A DNA stretch of 64,000 nt from Conus ventricosus (lineage: Eukaryota > Mollusca > Gastropoda > Neogastropoda > Conidae), in contig CM031622.1 in the NCBI GenBank assembly GCA_018398815.1, forward strand, positions 17,688,471 through 17,752,470. Reading direction: 5' to 3'. Below are positions 50,513-63,844 of the stretch, one piece after another (within the stretch, counting starts at the first letter, position 1; each line of letters starts with the position of its first letter). The translations under genes were made by a program, and so were the position numbers. The notes under the pieces are model-generated. The model searched no databases. It was not told the DNA's origin and worked only from the letters and a program-made list of their open reading frames with translations.

Positions 50513-50949
50513 CACTGCCTATTGCTCCCGGAAGGGAAGCTACGTTGAGACTTTAGAGAAAGTAAGGATAGTGGCCAATATAAACATCACAGGCCAGACA
50601 TGTAATGCCACACACATGTATTCACAATGATCCTTCATCATTTTCATTACTGTTCATATAGCCATCAAGTACCTTCTGGCTGAAACTGGCACTGTTCTGT
50701 CTCTTATAGTATTTACAGAATGTCTTTTCATTTGTCCAGCCCGCTGCTTTCAATATTGTTTTCAATAAAAACTCCAGCCAGGGCGGCTGCACTGCAGCTT
50801 GCAGCCCTGGTGGAGTGTGCTGTGTACTGGTTAGTGTCAATGCCTGAGCGCGCTAGCACCTCTTTCACCCATCGCGCGAATGTCGCTTACCCACAGGTGC
50901 GTGAGGTTTGGTGTGACTGATGAATAACTGCGGTTGGTGACTGCCTCTG

Positions 50950-51782
50950 AGATCCTTAGTTGTGTCAATATACTGCTTCAAGTGTCTCACTGGACAAGAT
51001 TTTCATTCTTTGCAAATCCCCTAATCTCTGCGGGTTTCTGTATGTTTCCCTGGCTTTGTTGTTTTCAATACACATGAAAATTGTAACCACACATTTACAA
51101 TCAAACATCTTTACATCACTTGTTTTCAAAGAGTATAAAGCATGACCTCTTTGTCCTGTAACTAAAGCTAACAACATGCAAGTTTTCAAAGTCAGTTCTT
51201 TCAAAGTCAACTGATTGATAGGGAGATAAGCAATCTAAATAACTAAGTACAGTATTTACATCCCAAGTGTCCTTATATTTGGGTAAGGAAGGCCTATGTT
51301 CAAATGCTCCTTTCACAAGTTTGCAAATAACTGGATGACTGCCCACTGAAAATCCATTCACTAATGGCAGATAACGGGACAAAGCGCAGCGCGCCGAGTT
51401 TATAGCACTGTGGCTTGCTCCAGCACTAAAAGTTCGGCAAGAAAGTTTGCTGCCTGCACAATGTCCGGCCATCATGTGGGATACTATTCTTTGCTGCGTA
51501 CTGCTTCCACTTGGCAATGTAGGTGTTGTACACTGCGCGTGTGTGGGGGCGCCAAGAACTGACGATTAGCGCTGCTGCCTGGTTGGAACAGCCTTCCCTC
51601 TGGTACCGCTCCCTGATACTTTGCATACCATCAGTTGAAGCGGGGAAGAAGGGGTGGGTTCTCCCTTGCTGCGTGGGGAGGGAGAGGATGGTGTCTCGTG
51701 TTGGTAGCAGTACTGGGTCTTGTGTCAGCAGCTTTGTCAGCAGAGGCCACCAGACTTGTGTTGGCCAGTGGGGCACCACCAC
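50950..51782 (-). pseudogene. DIRS tyrosine recombinase, broken
   Basis: In minus-strand order the sequence reads SSWRPHTRAVYNTYIAKWKQ (core-binding domain start, about 51570), then ALSRYLPLVNGFSVGSHPVI with CKLVKGAFEHRPSLPKYKDT (about 51250-51400), then LTLKTCMLLALVTGQRGHAL (about 51150-51200). The last piece contains the first catalytic Arg region (TGQRGH). At least two shifts divide it and the C-terminal H-x-x-R/Y part was not recognised. In DIRS elements this enzyme inserts the circular cDNA. Confidence 0.8.
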
Positions 51783-51803
51783 ACCCCCATTGCTCCTCTC
51801 TCT

Positions 51804-52527
51804 TCACCTTCCCCAACACTGCCGTGATCGTGCTAAAAGGGGAAAGGCATAAAATTGAAGGTTACTCCAAGGGAGAGAAAATGCGTCTACTGCATAGGCG
51901 CTTGGGTCAGGTCTGTAAGAAACATAGCGCTGCATTTGGTTGTTCAACCTTGAGGCAAAGAGATCAATGTCCGGATTCATATGCAATAGTATCAATGCTT
52001 GTGAAGCTCTTCTCTGTTCAACTTCCATTCTGCATCCAGGTTTATTTTCCTTGACTCCTCATCTGCTGCTGTGTTTTCCTTACCTGGAATATAAGCAGCA
52101 CTCAACCATACGTGATTGTCAATGCACCAGTTCCATATCATCTGTGTCATCAAATTACATGAATCGGAATGACTTGTTCCATATGATTGATACATGCAAC
52201 AGCAGTTGTGTTGTCTATCATGATACGGACATGTCGCCCATAAACCTGATTTAGGAAACATTTCAAAGCAAAAAATGCTGCCTTAAGTTCCAGATAGTTG
52301 ATGTGAAAATCTTTTTCTTCTGGTAGCCATTCTCCCCCAGATTTTGACTGTTCACATGCACAACCCCATCCAGTTTTTGATGCATCCGAGGTCAGGGTGA
52401 CATCAGGCTCTGTTTGGTGAATAACATTATAAACAGTCTCAATGTTGTTGATCCACCAATTTAGTTCTCTTTTGGCTAGAGGCGACAATGTCATGTGTCT
52501 GTCAAAATTCCCTGCATACCGCAACAG
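51804..52527 (-). pseudogene. DIRS RNase H domain, broken
   Basis: Reading leftward from 52524 the frame gives RHMTLSPLAKRELNWWINNI, then VTLTSDASKTGWGCACEQSK with the first catalytic Asp (TSDAS). It continues FHINYLELKAAFFALKCFLN (Glu) and VRIMIDNTTAVACINHM (Asp). After a shift it continues LSAAYIPGKENTAADEESRK (about 52060). Last is MNPDIDLFASRLNNQMQRYV (about 51900-51980), a conserved segment after RNase H in this group. The frame changes at about 52150 and 52030. Confidence 0.85.
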
Positions 52528-52699
52528 TGCTGTCTTTTCTCTTTCTCCAGCTGTCTATAATGAAGTGGCCCATACATCACCGCTGGAAAGGAAGCCACTA
52601 TCTTTCCAATTCACTCTCGCCACATTCCTGATACTCGCTGTATCTTTCTTGACAGCTGACAGGCAAATCGAAACCATGTCTGCTACTCTCTCATGTGTT

Positions 52700-53445
52700 A
52701 AAGTTACTGTCATTGACTCAGAGTCAATAAATGACTCCCAGATACTGAATGCGACGAGTGGGTTCTAGTACTGATTTTCGGGGATGGATGATAAATCCTA
52801 GAGACCTCAGAAGTTTCACTGTGTTAAATACATTAGAGGCACATGACATTCTCGTCTCTGCAAACAAAAGTGAATCATCCAAAAATACTGAGGAAAGATG
52901 ACCTTCCCCTCTCAAGGTGGCAAACACAGGTTTTAACAGTTTGGGTGAATTACGTGGTGCAAGTGCCAGCCCATTAGCAGACAGTTAAACTGCCAAAGCT
53001 GGTCATCCCACTCAAATCTGAGAAATTTTCTGTGTTCCTCTTTGACTGATACTGAGTAGTGCATCCTTCAAGTCAATTGAAGCCATGAAGCAGTTTGGAG
53101 TCACTAGTTTTAGAGCAGTATGCAAGGTTTCCATTTTGAAGTGATTTAAAAAACGATATCTTCGTTTAGTTTCTTCAAGTTCAGAATCATTCTATGAGTT
53201 CCATCTTTCTTAGGAAGAACAAAAACTGGTGACACAAACTGCTCTGCTTCAGCCTGACACTTTGAAATCACACCTTTTTGGCAAAGTTTCTGTATTTCTT
53301 TGTCAATAACTTTCTTTTCTGATGCATTTAACTCAGGCTGGAAAGTGTTAATCCTGTCTGATTGGCCAATATCACAATCAAATTGAAGGCTCACGCCTTG
53401 TACTGTTTCTAAAATTTCAGGTCTTTTGTCAAATTTTTCCATCTA
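52700..53445 (-). pseudogene. DIRS reverse transcriptase, broken
   Basis: The upstream piece (53442 leftward) contains ASEKKVIDKEIQKLCQKGVI and FVSPVFVLPKKDGTHRMILN with LKKLN, RT blocks 1-2. The downstream piece (52927-52724) contains SSVFLDDSLLFAETRMSC, the polymerase active site as F-L-D-D in place of the usual Y-x-D-D, and LGFIIHPRKSVLEPTRRIQY with LG. About 220 bp between them is frameshifted (FMASIDLKDA-type sequence on the minus strand near 53080). Confidence 0.85.
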
Positions 53446-53599
53446 TCAACATATTGTGTAAGCCAACCCCTTGAAAAAGTAAAGCCTCCTGTCTCATTTC
53501 ATCCAGCAGATGAGGAGGGATAGTGTGTCTCACCTGGCCATCCAAGAGTGACACAGACTCTAGGCTTTCTTCTGGTAGAACTTCTTGCGTTTCTGTTCC

Positions 53600-54925
53600 C
53601 CTGGAACTTCTTTTGATGGCCGTAGTGTTGCTGTCTCTGGCCTAAAAAAGGACGTTTTTTCTTGTTGTTGGCTTTCTGCCATGGTCTGTTACGTTGTCTG
53701 TTGTCATAACGACTTGGCCTGCACCAGTGACAGTCTGTCCAGCTCTTTGATCTCCTTGATGGAAGCAGTCAGATTGTCTCCAAAGAGCTGACCAGTAATG
53801 GGAACACTCTCACTGCGCAATCCTGTCAGCTGTCTGGGGAGATGGGGGCGCAGGACCTGTCTGCGTTTTACTGACAGCTCGTGACATGCATGACCCAACA
53901 AGGCCGATTGTAGGAAAAAAAGTCAACAGGAAAAAAAGTCAACGGACAAACTCAGAAATGGGGAGCACGACTTGGCCTAACGGCCTTCGTTCATCGTCCT
54001 TCGTCCTCTCTCGGGCTTCGCCCTACTCTAATCTAAAGACCAAACGATTCTGCTTTGGAGTAGACTGGGTCCCTCCGTGACTTTTTTCCCGTTGACTTTT
54101 CTTCCCGTTGACTTCTTTTCCGATCACCACAAGGCCAGAGCATCAGCGTTCTGATCATGACAGAGGCTTTGATGTCTGCATCAGTCAACTTTTTCTTGCT
54201 GTATGCTTTGAGTATAGCCTGAGTGCTCTGTGCCAGTGCTGCTGTGGCTTTGACAATGGCTCTCTGCACTGAAGCCATCTTAACATCAGCCTGTTTGACA
54301 GTGGCTGGCAATTCCTTCCAGATTTCTGTATTCACTTTGGGCACCTGAAGCTTGGGGCAGTTGTCTGGGCGTTGGTATTTATCAAGCCTTTCTTTAAAAA
54401 TTTTTTTTCAGAAAGCCCCTGTGCAAATCTTTTATTAATGATCTCAGCCATTGAGTCAGCCACTTTGTCAGCTGTTTTCCCCTTTATTGTCCAAGTCTTG
54501 TTCTATCTCCTTTAACAAGTCATCATCTTGACAATCAAGGGAAATAGTATCCACAGCATTTAATCATAGATTTCTCCATCTGATGATGACTCAGAGTCCT
54601 CATTGCTCAGAGTGGCATTAGCAGTTTTCTTAACCGGCTGTTCACCTTTCATGCGCCTGTACTCGCCACGGTCGGACCATGACCCAGTTTCTTCTCCATC
54701 CTCATCAGAGAGAGAGAATCGCGCCGTCTCTTAAATGCCACGCGGTGCCTGAGACGTGATCCGGTCTTTGTCCGAAGTTTTGGCGGTCAACAGCTTGTGA
54801 ATAGCCTCTTCCAGTCTAGAAAATCTGTCATCCATTTGACTGATGCGAGCATCAAGCCTCTCGACTTTTTCTTCCTTATCTATAGGTGTGACCTCTTGCT
54901 CCTGTGCCCCTGAATGACTGGCCAT
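53600..54925 (-). pseudogene. DIRS gag-like gene, broken by an insertion
   Basis: From 54925 leftward the protein starts MASHSGAQEQEVTPIDKEEK, followed by a short coiled coil (RISQMDDRFSRLEEAIHKLL). After degenerate sequence comes MPKVNTEIWKELPATVKQAD (54344) with an Ala-rich helix. A miniature element splits the gene between DALAL and LGHACHELSVKRRQ. After it comes LPRQLTGLRSESVPITGQLF with GDNLTASIKEIKELD and a basic Arg/Lys tail near 53600-53700. The order and motifs (LFGD, ITGQLF) match DIRS gag proteins. Confidence 0.72.
53906..54128. mobile_element. 223-bp miniature element with 8-bp target duplication
   Basis: ACAAGGCC occurs at 53898-53905 and 54129-54136, exactly around the insert. 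The ends are imperfect inverted repeats built on GGAAAAAAAGTCAAC / GGAAAAGAAGTCAACGG, with a second copy of AAAAAAGTCAAC inside each end. The interior has GGGCTTCGCCC. The eight-base duplication fits hAT-type transposition. It interrupts the gag frame, so it is younger than the DIRS copy. Confidence 0.75.
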
Positions 54926-54954
54926 TGCTTAGCTTGGGTTATATCTTGAGCATG

Positions 54955-55092
54955 TACCGCACACAGGCGAATGGTACTACTGCCAAATCGCACACAGGCG
55001 AACAGGAGAGTTGTATATCGCACACAGGCGAACAGGATAATTGTATATCGCACACAGGCGAATTAAGGTACAGCCGCACACAGGCGAAAGTT
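54955..55092. repeat. Short tandem repeats of CGCACACAGGCGAA
   Basis: Five copies of CGCACACAGGCGAA (the last lacking its first bases) are separated by 14-18 bp of mostly related sequence. They sit between the DIRS gag start and its right terminus, where a promoter or leader would be. Confidence 0.85.
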
Positions 55093-55552
55093 ATGCTCCA
55101 AACTGTAGGTCATATGATGCATGCAACACAGGCGTGGGTTCTCTCAGAGAAGTTATTATACCCATTAATTCAATCCAATTATACACGTACACCACTTTTA
55201 CGCTGCCAAGATCTACTCGTGAATGAAAAAAGGAGTTGCCACTCACCTTCAAGTTCTTGTGTACTTTGCACACTGGTCTCATTCACTTGTACTTACGTTA
55301 TCATTCATTCATGTAGGCTACCTACACATGCATCACACATCCGTTGCCTGCAAACGCCAGCGTCCAATTGCCTGCAACGCTGTGCGCGCCAATACTCAAC
55401 GTAGCTTCCCCTTCCGGGAGCAATAGGCGAGTGATAATTCAGTATATATATATATCTTCTTCTTCTTCTTCCTAAAATACTGGTTCACTCAAAAACGAGT
55501 AGGTCACCAGCATAATATAAAATATATATATATATATATAATATATATATAA

Positions 55553-56462
55553 ATATATAATGCTGAACAATTAAGTAGTGGGGAAAACAAGTGCAGGGCA
55601 ACAATTTTTTTTCCGTCCATATAGTAATGACTTGGCAAAGATTTGAACTTTCAGAGAAAAAACAAACAAACAAACAAACAAAAAATGAAGGAAATGGGGG
55701 GAATGTGTTATAAATATGAGAAACCCTTCACTAGCTGCCTGACGGAACCATCATAACCCTCTCGAAGACACATCAGTTTGTATTGCCTGCTCTAAAGGCC
55801 TTTCGTCCGCTGGATCGGACTCATCAGGGAGACACGGCTGATTGTGTCTGTGCTCTTGGTGTCAAATAGAGACACACCACAGTCCATAATTCTGCGGTGT
55901 TTCACCACCAAGGGTTCAAAAAAGAATCCAACAGCACCCCCAAAGCAGCCAGCGAAGGGTAGTAATATGGAACAAAACGAAAGTTTGGAGAGGAAAAAAG
56001 TTGCTGAAAAACTAAAAGCATTATGCAAACAGTATAAGATGTAGGGGACAATCTTTGAGCCTATGCTTGAGGATCCATTCAAGGATGCAAGGGAGATCAA
56101 AAGATGTGGAACAGTGTGAGTGGTCAGCTCTGCTGTTCAATAACCCAAGCATTGTAAGTGGCTAAGAATTGTACAGAACAACCTTTACTTGGATCTCCTA
56201 AGAGATGCAATCTCCCACTGATTGACCAAACAATATAATGCTGAACAATTAAGTAGTGGGGGAAAACAAGTGCAGGGCAACAATTCTTCCGTCATTATAG
56301 TAATGACTTGGCAAAGATTTGAACTTTCAGAGAAAAACAAACAAACAAACAAACAAAAAATGAAGGAAATGGGGGGAATGTGTTATAAATATGAGAAACC
56401 CTTCACTAGCTGCCTGACGGAACCATCATAATCCCTCTCGAAGACACATCAGTTTGTATATA
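55553..56462. repeat. Pair of about 228-bp direct repeats flanking 450 bp
   Basis: The first copy (about 55553-55783) and the second (about 56232-56460) both run from ATAATGCTGAACAATTAAGT to GACACATCAGTTTGTAT with only a few indels. Both lie beside AT dinucleotide tracts. The interior holds a dispersed repeat shared with 15600-15760. The layout resembles a very small LTR-type element, but a primer-binding site is not evident. Confidence 0.75.
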
Positions 56463-56685
56463 TATAATATATATATATATATATATGGAACAGTTGGGTC
56501 TTCTCAAGTTGTTGTCAATCAGTTCAGTGTAAAGAGTAGTGTATCATTCGTGAGATGTTGTGGTGAAGTTCATATTTGTAGAGCACTTCCAAGGTAATCT
56601 CATCAATCTTCAGGTATTGTCACGAAGTACAGTTCACCTGAAGCAGTTCACCAGTCATTTCATTGTTCATGAGTGTTTTCAATGA

Positions 56686-59421
<2,736 letters not shown>

Positions 59422-59727
59422 TAGCGTTTGGGAAAGTTTGGGGAAAAAAGATGTTATTTTCCAGGCCCTGGAAAGTCTTTGAAAAATAAGAAAACATGAA
59501 TATGGTTTGTGAAAGTTTGTGAATTTAGAGTTATGTCACCAATATAAGATATCCACTCCGAAAAAAATCGGGGACCATGAAATTTAACATATAAGAGGAA
59601 ACAACTATAAAATATAATAAATGCCATCGGATGAACCGCAGCGAATTGAGTAGCAGACGAACTCTCGATTTCAAGCGCAACGCGAGTTACTTCCCTTGGA
59701 ATATCCGGGTCTCTCAGAGAAATCAAA

Positions 59728-59893
59728 ATGCCGGGCCAGTGCGTTTTCAACGAGCTGTGGCTCGAAAATTCGACTTACAAACGATGGCTGCGGAAAAATG
59801 CTGGCAACAAGCGGTCTGCGTACTGTGCAGCGTGCAGAAAAAACATCGATATTGGATCGATGGGTGAAGGAGCCCTCATCAGCCATAACGGCG
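59728..59893 (+). CDS. Zinc-finger transposase, exon 1
   Basis: From the ATG at 59728 the exon reads MPGQCVFNELWLENSTYKRW, then LRKNAGNKRSAYCAACRKNI and DIGSMGEGALISHNG. It ends G|GTAAGT at 59893. The Cys pair (YCAAC) and first His (ISHNGG) belong to a C2H2/BED-like finger whose last His is in exon 2 (AKHKK), so the finger is split by the intron. Without splicing the frame would run on and end after about 120 residues. A DNA-binding role at the element's ends is the usual function of such fingers, inferred here. Confidence 0.7.
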
Positions 59894-60898
59894 GTAAGTC
59901 AATACAGTGTGCATCGCACGGGATCACCGGTCACATTCTCTTGGTCACAGGAAGAAAAATGAGACGAAGACGGAAAATGATTTTTGGTGAACCTTTTGTT
60001 TCAGTAGTTAGCCAAGCTATCCAAACGCTCTCCCATCAGCCATACCTCAACCTACTTGTTGTTGGTTTTTTTTTACGTTGTTCAGGTTGACGTTTTTGCC
60101 CATTAAAAGAAAAGAAAAGAAAAGAAAAAAGAATGTGACCATGTGACCTGCGCTTTGAAGGAAACACTGTTACAAATGTTGCCAGAATTTGCAAAGTGGT
60201 GATTACCTCATGCTCTACTGCAACTACTACTAGTACTACTTCTTTCTGTTTTAATACTGCTTCTCCTAGAACTTCTGCTCTGATATTATAATACTACTAC
60301 TAGTACTACTACGCTGTTTACTACCACCACTGCTACCCACTATTTTCATTCATACTATTTTTAATTATATTTTTAAAAGGTTGGGAACAATACTAATAGG
60401 AAATATTCATGTGAACTTATAATCATGTTATAATTAATACTAATGTGAAATGAAGATAGTATTTCTTTCCATATAGAGAGTACATAATTGTAAATGTAAT
60501 AGTGATTTTTTAAAAAGTTAATACCATTAATAGCAATTGATATAAAACAGTAAGTGATACTGGTATTTATTTCACAATAACAAGAACATTCATTTTAATT
60601 AATATTTAACAGTATATTGACAGAATTTTATAATAACGATGATCAATCAATATTTACAATTTTTTTTAATTTCTGATACAGATATAGCAGTAACATTACA
60701 CACTGTCTCTTTAAACAATGTTAAAGACATATAATTGTGACAATAATTAGGATGATAATGATAATAGTGATAATGATAGTGATGATTATAAAGATTATGC
60801 CTACTAGTAATAATAAAATTGATATGATGATAAACAAGAACGATTTTTGGTGTCTTGATTAAAACTTTTATAAACACAAAAGAAAATTTGTATTTCAG

Positions 60899-61773
60899 GT
60901 GCAAAGCACAAGAAGAATGTGGCTTCCATTGACAAAGTGGTTGCACCCATTGGTGACTTCATGGGCATCCACAGCAAGAAGTCTTCCACAACCAGCTCCT
61001 CCTCTGTTGCACCAGTGACATCTTCAGAGGTTTCTGTCTCATCAGCTGCGACGCAGAAAGAAAAACAGTCTGGTAGTTTGGCATCCTACGTGTCTGGCAC
61101 AGAAGTGTTGAAAGCCGAGGTGTTGTGGGCAATGAAGTGCATAGCATCCCATTACAGTATGAAATCATGTGATGGCATGAAACAGGTGTTTCAAGCCATG
61201 TTTCCTGACAGCAACATTGCTGCAGCGTTTTCCTGTGGAGAAACAAAAGCAAGATACTTGTGTACTTTTGGTCTTGGGCCATATTTTTCGTCCGAGCTTA
61301 CAAAACAAGTAAAGGCAGCAGAAAGCTATGTGCTTCTTTTTGATGAAACGCTGAACCAGAATCTCCAGGAAAAACAGTTGGATGTGTATGTCAGATTCTG
61401 GGACCGTAATTGTGTTCTTACAAGATACTTTGACTCCAAATTCATGGGCCATGCTACTGCTGAAGTATTGCTTGAAGAACTTAACCCTCTTGTGACTTCC
61501 CTTGGCCACTCCAAACTGTTGCAGCTGTCAATGGAGGGACCTAATGTCAACAAAAAACTTGAGAGAATGTTGAAAGAAGACATTGCCAAACAGTCTTCCA
61601 TGAAGATGATAGAAATTGGCACATGTGGTTTACATGTTTTGACAGTTGTAAGTCTTGTGACATATAGGACAGAATCCATTGATTCATTTTTCAAACAACG
61701 GCAGTGCATTGTGGCTGAAAAAAAGGAATATAATAGTCTACATTTTCTGTGGGTCATCACAAACAGACAATAA
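60899..61773 (+). CDS. Zinc-finger transposase, exon 2 (hAT-like core)
   Basis: The exon follows GTATTTCAG, and its first two bases complete a Gly codon. It reads AKHKKNVASIDKVVAP, a Ser-rich linker, then LKAEVLWAMKCIASHYSMKS, MFPDSNIAAAFSCGETKARY, SYVLLFDETLNQ...LDVYVRFWD, FMGHATAEVLLEEL and LLQLSMEGPNVNKKL...GTCGLHVL. Proteins with this motif order (FDESLN, SMDGPNVN, GSCGLHV) are common but poorly characterised in animal genomes and look like transposases. The Asp expected in SMDGPNVN is Glu here. A donor-like GTT|GTAAGT at 61648 suggests that exon 2 really ends at 61647 and the frame to 61773 reads into intron. The C-terminal half is not found, so this copy is probably truncated. Confidence 0.65.
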
Positions 61774-62005
61774 TAAGGCCAGAAGATTGGTGTGATAACG
61801 AGGAACTGTTCTATTAAAAGGTAATCTGTCTGTCTGTTGTGTTTGTGCTTATTTACATGTCCCTTTTATCTACCTAATTTCAGTTTTAGGGCCGCTTAAA
61901 TAAAATAAAGGTCTTTGAAAAATCCAGAAAGTGGTTTTGAAAGTTTGGGAAAAGTTTGGGAATTTTGGGATGCTCTTAGGCTATGAACCCTGGGCCCCTC
62001 ACTGT

Positions 62006-62044
62006 GTGCATGTCTGTGTGTATGTGTGTGTGTGTGTGTGTGTG

Positions 62045-62079
<35 letters not shown>

Positions 62080-62137
62080 ATGTCTGTGTGTATGTGTGTG
62101 TGTGTGTCTGTGTGTATGTGTGTGTGTGCATGTCTGT

Positions 62138-62168
<31 letters not shown>

Positions 62169-62172
62169 CACG
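62006..62172. repeat. (GT)n tract with GCATGTCT interruptions
   Basis: GT repeats with three GCATGTCTGTGTGTATG blocks, to the right of the zinc-finger transposon. Confidence 0.95.
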
Positions 62173-62251
62173 TGCGTGTGCACGTTATGACTTAATTGAA
62201 GTGGGATTTCTGTGCATGATGCTGTCCAAGAGTATGAGTGTTATATATATA

Positions 62252-63844
62252 CTACTCAAAACAAGTTAAGGGCCACCCTCCGATCTTCACCTGCTGTCGA
62301 CAACTCGGTTTATTGACGCGAGTTTTTGAAATCGTACAAATTAACTTGTGTTGCTGTGTTGCTAAAGCAGTGCATATGTCAGATTGAAGCATGTGAAAAA
62401 ATCCGCTTGACACCAGGTTCATGCTGAGCAACACGAGAAACGCGAAAGTCATGGAAAATTGTTGTGTTTTCGCTGTACCCCCTAGTACTGGACAGGATCA
62501 GCATGCGAGAGAAATAAGTTGCACGTGCACGGCGCTCTACTGATGAACGCGTTCACCACCTTTTAGGCTGCCAGTGCGTATTTAAAGGGGCTAACCAGCT
62601 GCCCAAATAACCATGCCACCAAGACGAAAGTTGAGTGACACAAACCGAGGACGAGCGCTGGCATGGATCCAGGATGGAATTGCTATACGGGAAGTGGCAA
62701 GAAGAGTCGGAGTGAGCCACTCCGTGATACAGAGACTACGAGACCGTGTCCATGCAACTGGACGGGTGGCAGAACGGCACCATACTGGCAGACCCAGTTC
62801 AACGACAAGACGGCAGGACCGATACATTGTGGCGCAGGCTCTGCGCGATCGGACTTCCACCGCCAGCGGGCTGAGAGACCAACTCAGAGCAGCAAGCAAC
62901 ACGAATGTCAGCGACCAAACAATTCGGAATCGTTTGCGTGCGGCAAATCTTGCGTCAAGGGCTGCTGCTGTTCGTACGACACTTCTGCCACGCCACAGGG
63001 TGGCCCGTACAGCCTGGTGCACACAGCATGTGAGGTGGATTGTGAGGCAATGGTCCAACGTCCTCTTCACAGATGAATCCCGATTCACCATGAGGTTCAA
63101 TGACGGCAGGGTGCGCGTCTGGAGACGTGTCGGCGAACGATTCACAGATGCCACTGTAAGAGAGCACGATCGATATGGTGGTGGGTCTGTCATGATGTGG
63201 GGAGGCATCAGTTTCAACCACCGCACTCTCCTGCACCACGTTCCCGGCAATCTGACAGGGCAGCGCTACAGGGATGAAATTCTGAACCCTGTGGCACTAC
63301 CAACCCTGCAAGCCATTGGTAACGGCGCTGTTCTGCAGGACGATAATGCTCGTCCACATCGTGCTGCTGTCGTCACCAACTTTCTCCAACAGCAGGGTGT
63401 CGTCAGGTTGCCGTGGCCAGCCAACTCGCCCGACCTATCACCCATTGAACACCTCTGGGATGTGTTGGGATGGGCTGTCCGACGCAACCATCCTCCTGCA
63501 GCCAGTCAACAAGAGCTGGTCCAGTTCCTGCAGCAGGAATGGGCCGCCATCCCTCAAGCGACTCTCCGCAACCTCATTCGGTCCATGCGTCGCCGTTGCA
63601 CAGTCTGTCTCGCTGCAAGAGGTGGTCATACCCGATATTGAATGAACTTTCATGTCAGAGGCCATGTTTGTGAATTGTCCATTTCAACCTCCTGGCTTCA
63701 AATACACGTTCCGAGGAGTGTGTGCTTTTGTAACTCGGTTTTTTGCTTTATCCGGTTTGACACTGAATGAAATTAAATTTTCACTCTGATTCAAGTTCAT
63801 GTCTTTCATGCTTTTGATTTTACAGTGCGTTGTAACAGTGGCCC
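62252..63844 (+). mobile_element. Tc1-like transposon, right end interrupted
   Basis: The left end follows TATATATA with CTACTCAAAACAAGTTAAGG and GCCACC. The right side carries the complement of the inner part (GTGGCCCTTAA at 63838-63848). It then changes to unrelated sequence exactly at TTAA instead of continuing with the expected complement of the outer 18 bases. The transposase frame inside is complete. The outer right end is presumably beyond the window, displaced by an insertion at TTAA. Confidence 0.78.
62613..63641 (+). CDS. Tc1-like transposase, 342 aa
   Basis: The frame is complete from MPPRRKLSDTNRGRALAWIQ to GGHTRY. N-terminal helix-turn-helix segments (IREVARRVGVSHSVIQRLRD) are followed by a TGRPS linker. 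Catalytic residues are D in VLFTDESRF, D in LQDDNARPH and E in SPIEHLWD, with 34 residues between the last two (DD34E). RYGGGSVMMWGGI is the glycine box. It differs throughout from the transposase at 7474-8559, and the ends also differ, so the two are separate Tc1 lineages. Since the right inverted end is disrupted, the protein could be made but this copy could not easily move. Confidence 0.92.
   Translation: MPPRRKLSDTNRGRALAWIQDGIAIREVARRVGVSHSVIQRLRDRVHATGRVAERHHTGRPSSTTRRQDRYIVAQALRDRTSTASGLRDQLRAASNTNVSDQTIRNRLRAANLASRAAAVRTTLLPRHRVARTAWCTQHVRWIVRQWSNVLFTDESRFTMRFNDGRVRVWRRVGERFTDATVREHDRYGGGSVMMWGGISFNHRTLLHHVPGNLTGQRYRDEILNPVALPTLQAIGNGAVLQDDNARPHRAAVVTNFLQQQGVVRLPWPANSPDLSPIEHLWDVLGWAVRRNHPPAASQQELVQFLQQEWAAIPQATLRNLIRSMRRRCTVCLAARGGHTRY

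Larger units (their letters stand above)
50507..55439 (-). mobile_element. DIRS-type tyrosine-recombinase retrotransposon, degenerate
   Basis: Inverted termini of about 45 bp are AATTATCACTGCCTATTGCT... at 50507-50551 and its near complement at 55397-55439. On the minus strand the order is gag-like, reverse transcriptase with RNase H, then tyrosine recombinase, which is the DIRS order. No LTRs or integrase are present. Several frameshifts and a 223-bp insertion break the genes, so this copy is not autonomous. It lies antisense to PI4KB within an intron. Confidence 0.85.

Noticed and set aside
54955..55092. Regular repeats with spacers, superficially like a CRISPR array (also 34065-34345 and 42357-42486)
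   Set aside because: The spacers are themselves related, units vary in length, the context is an animal genome, and no cas genes exist.
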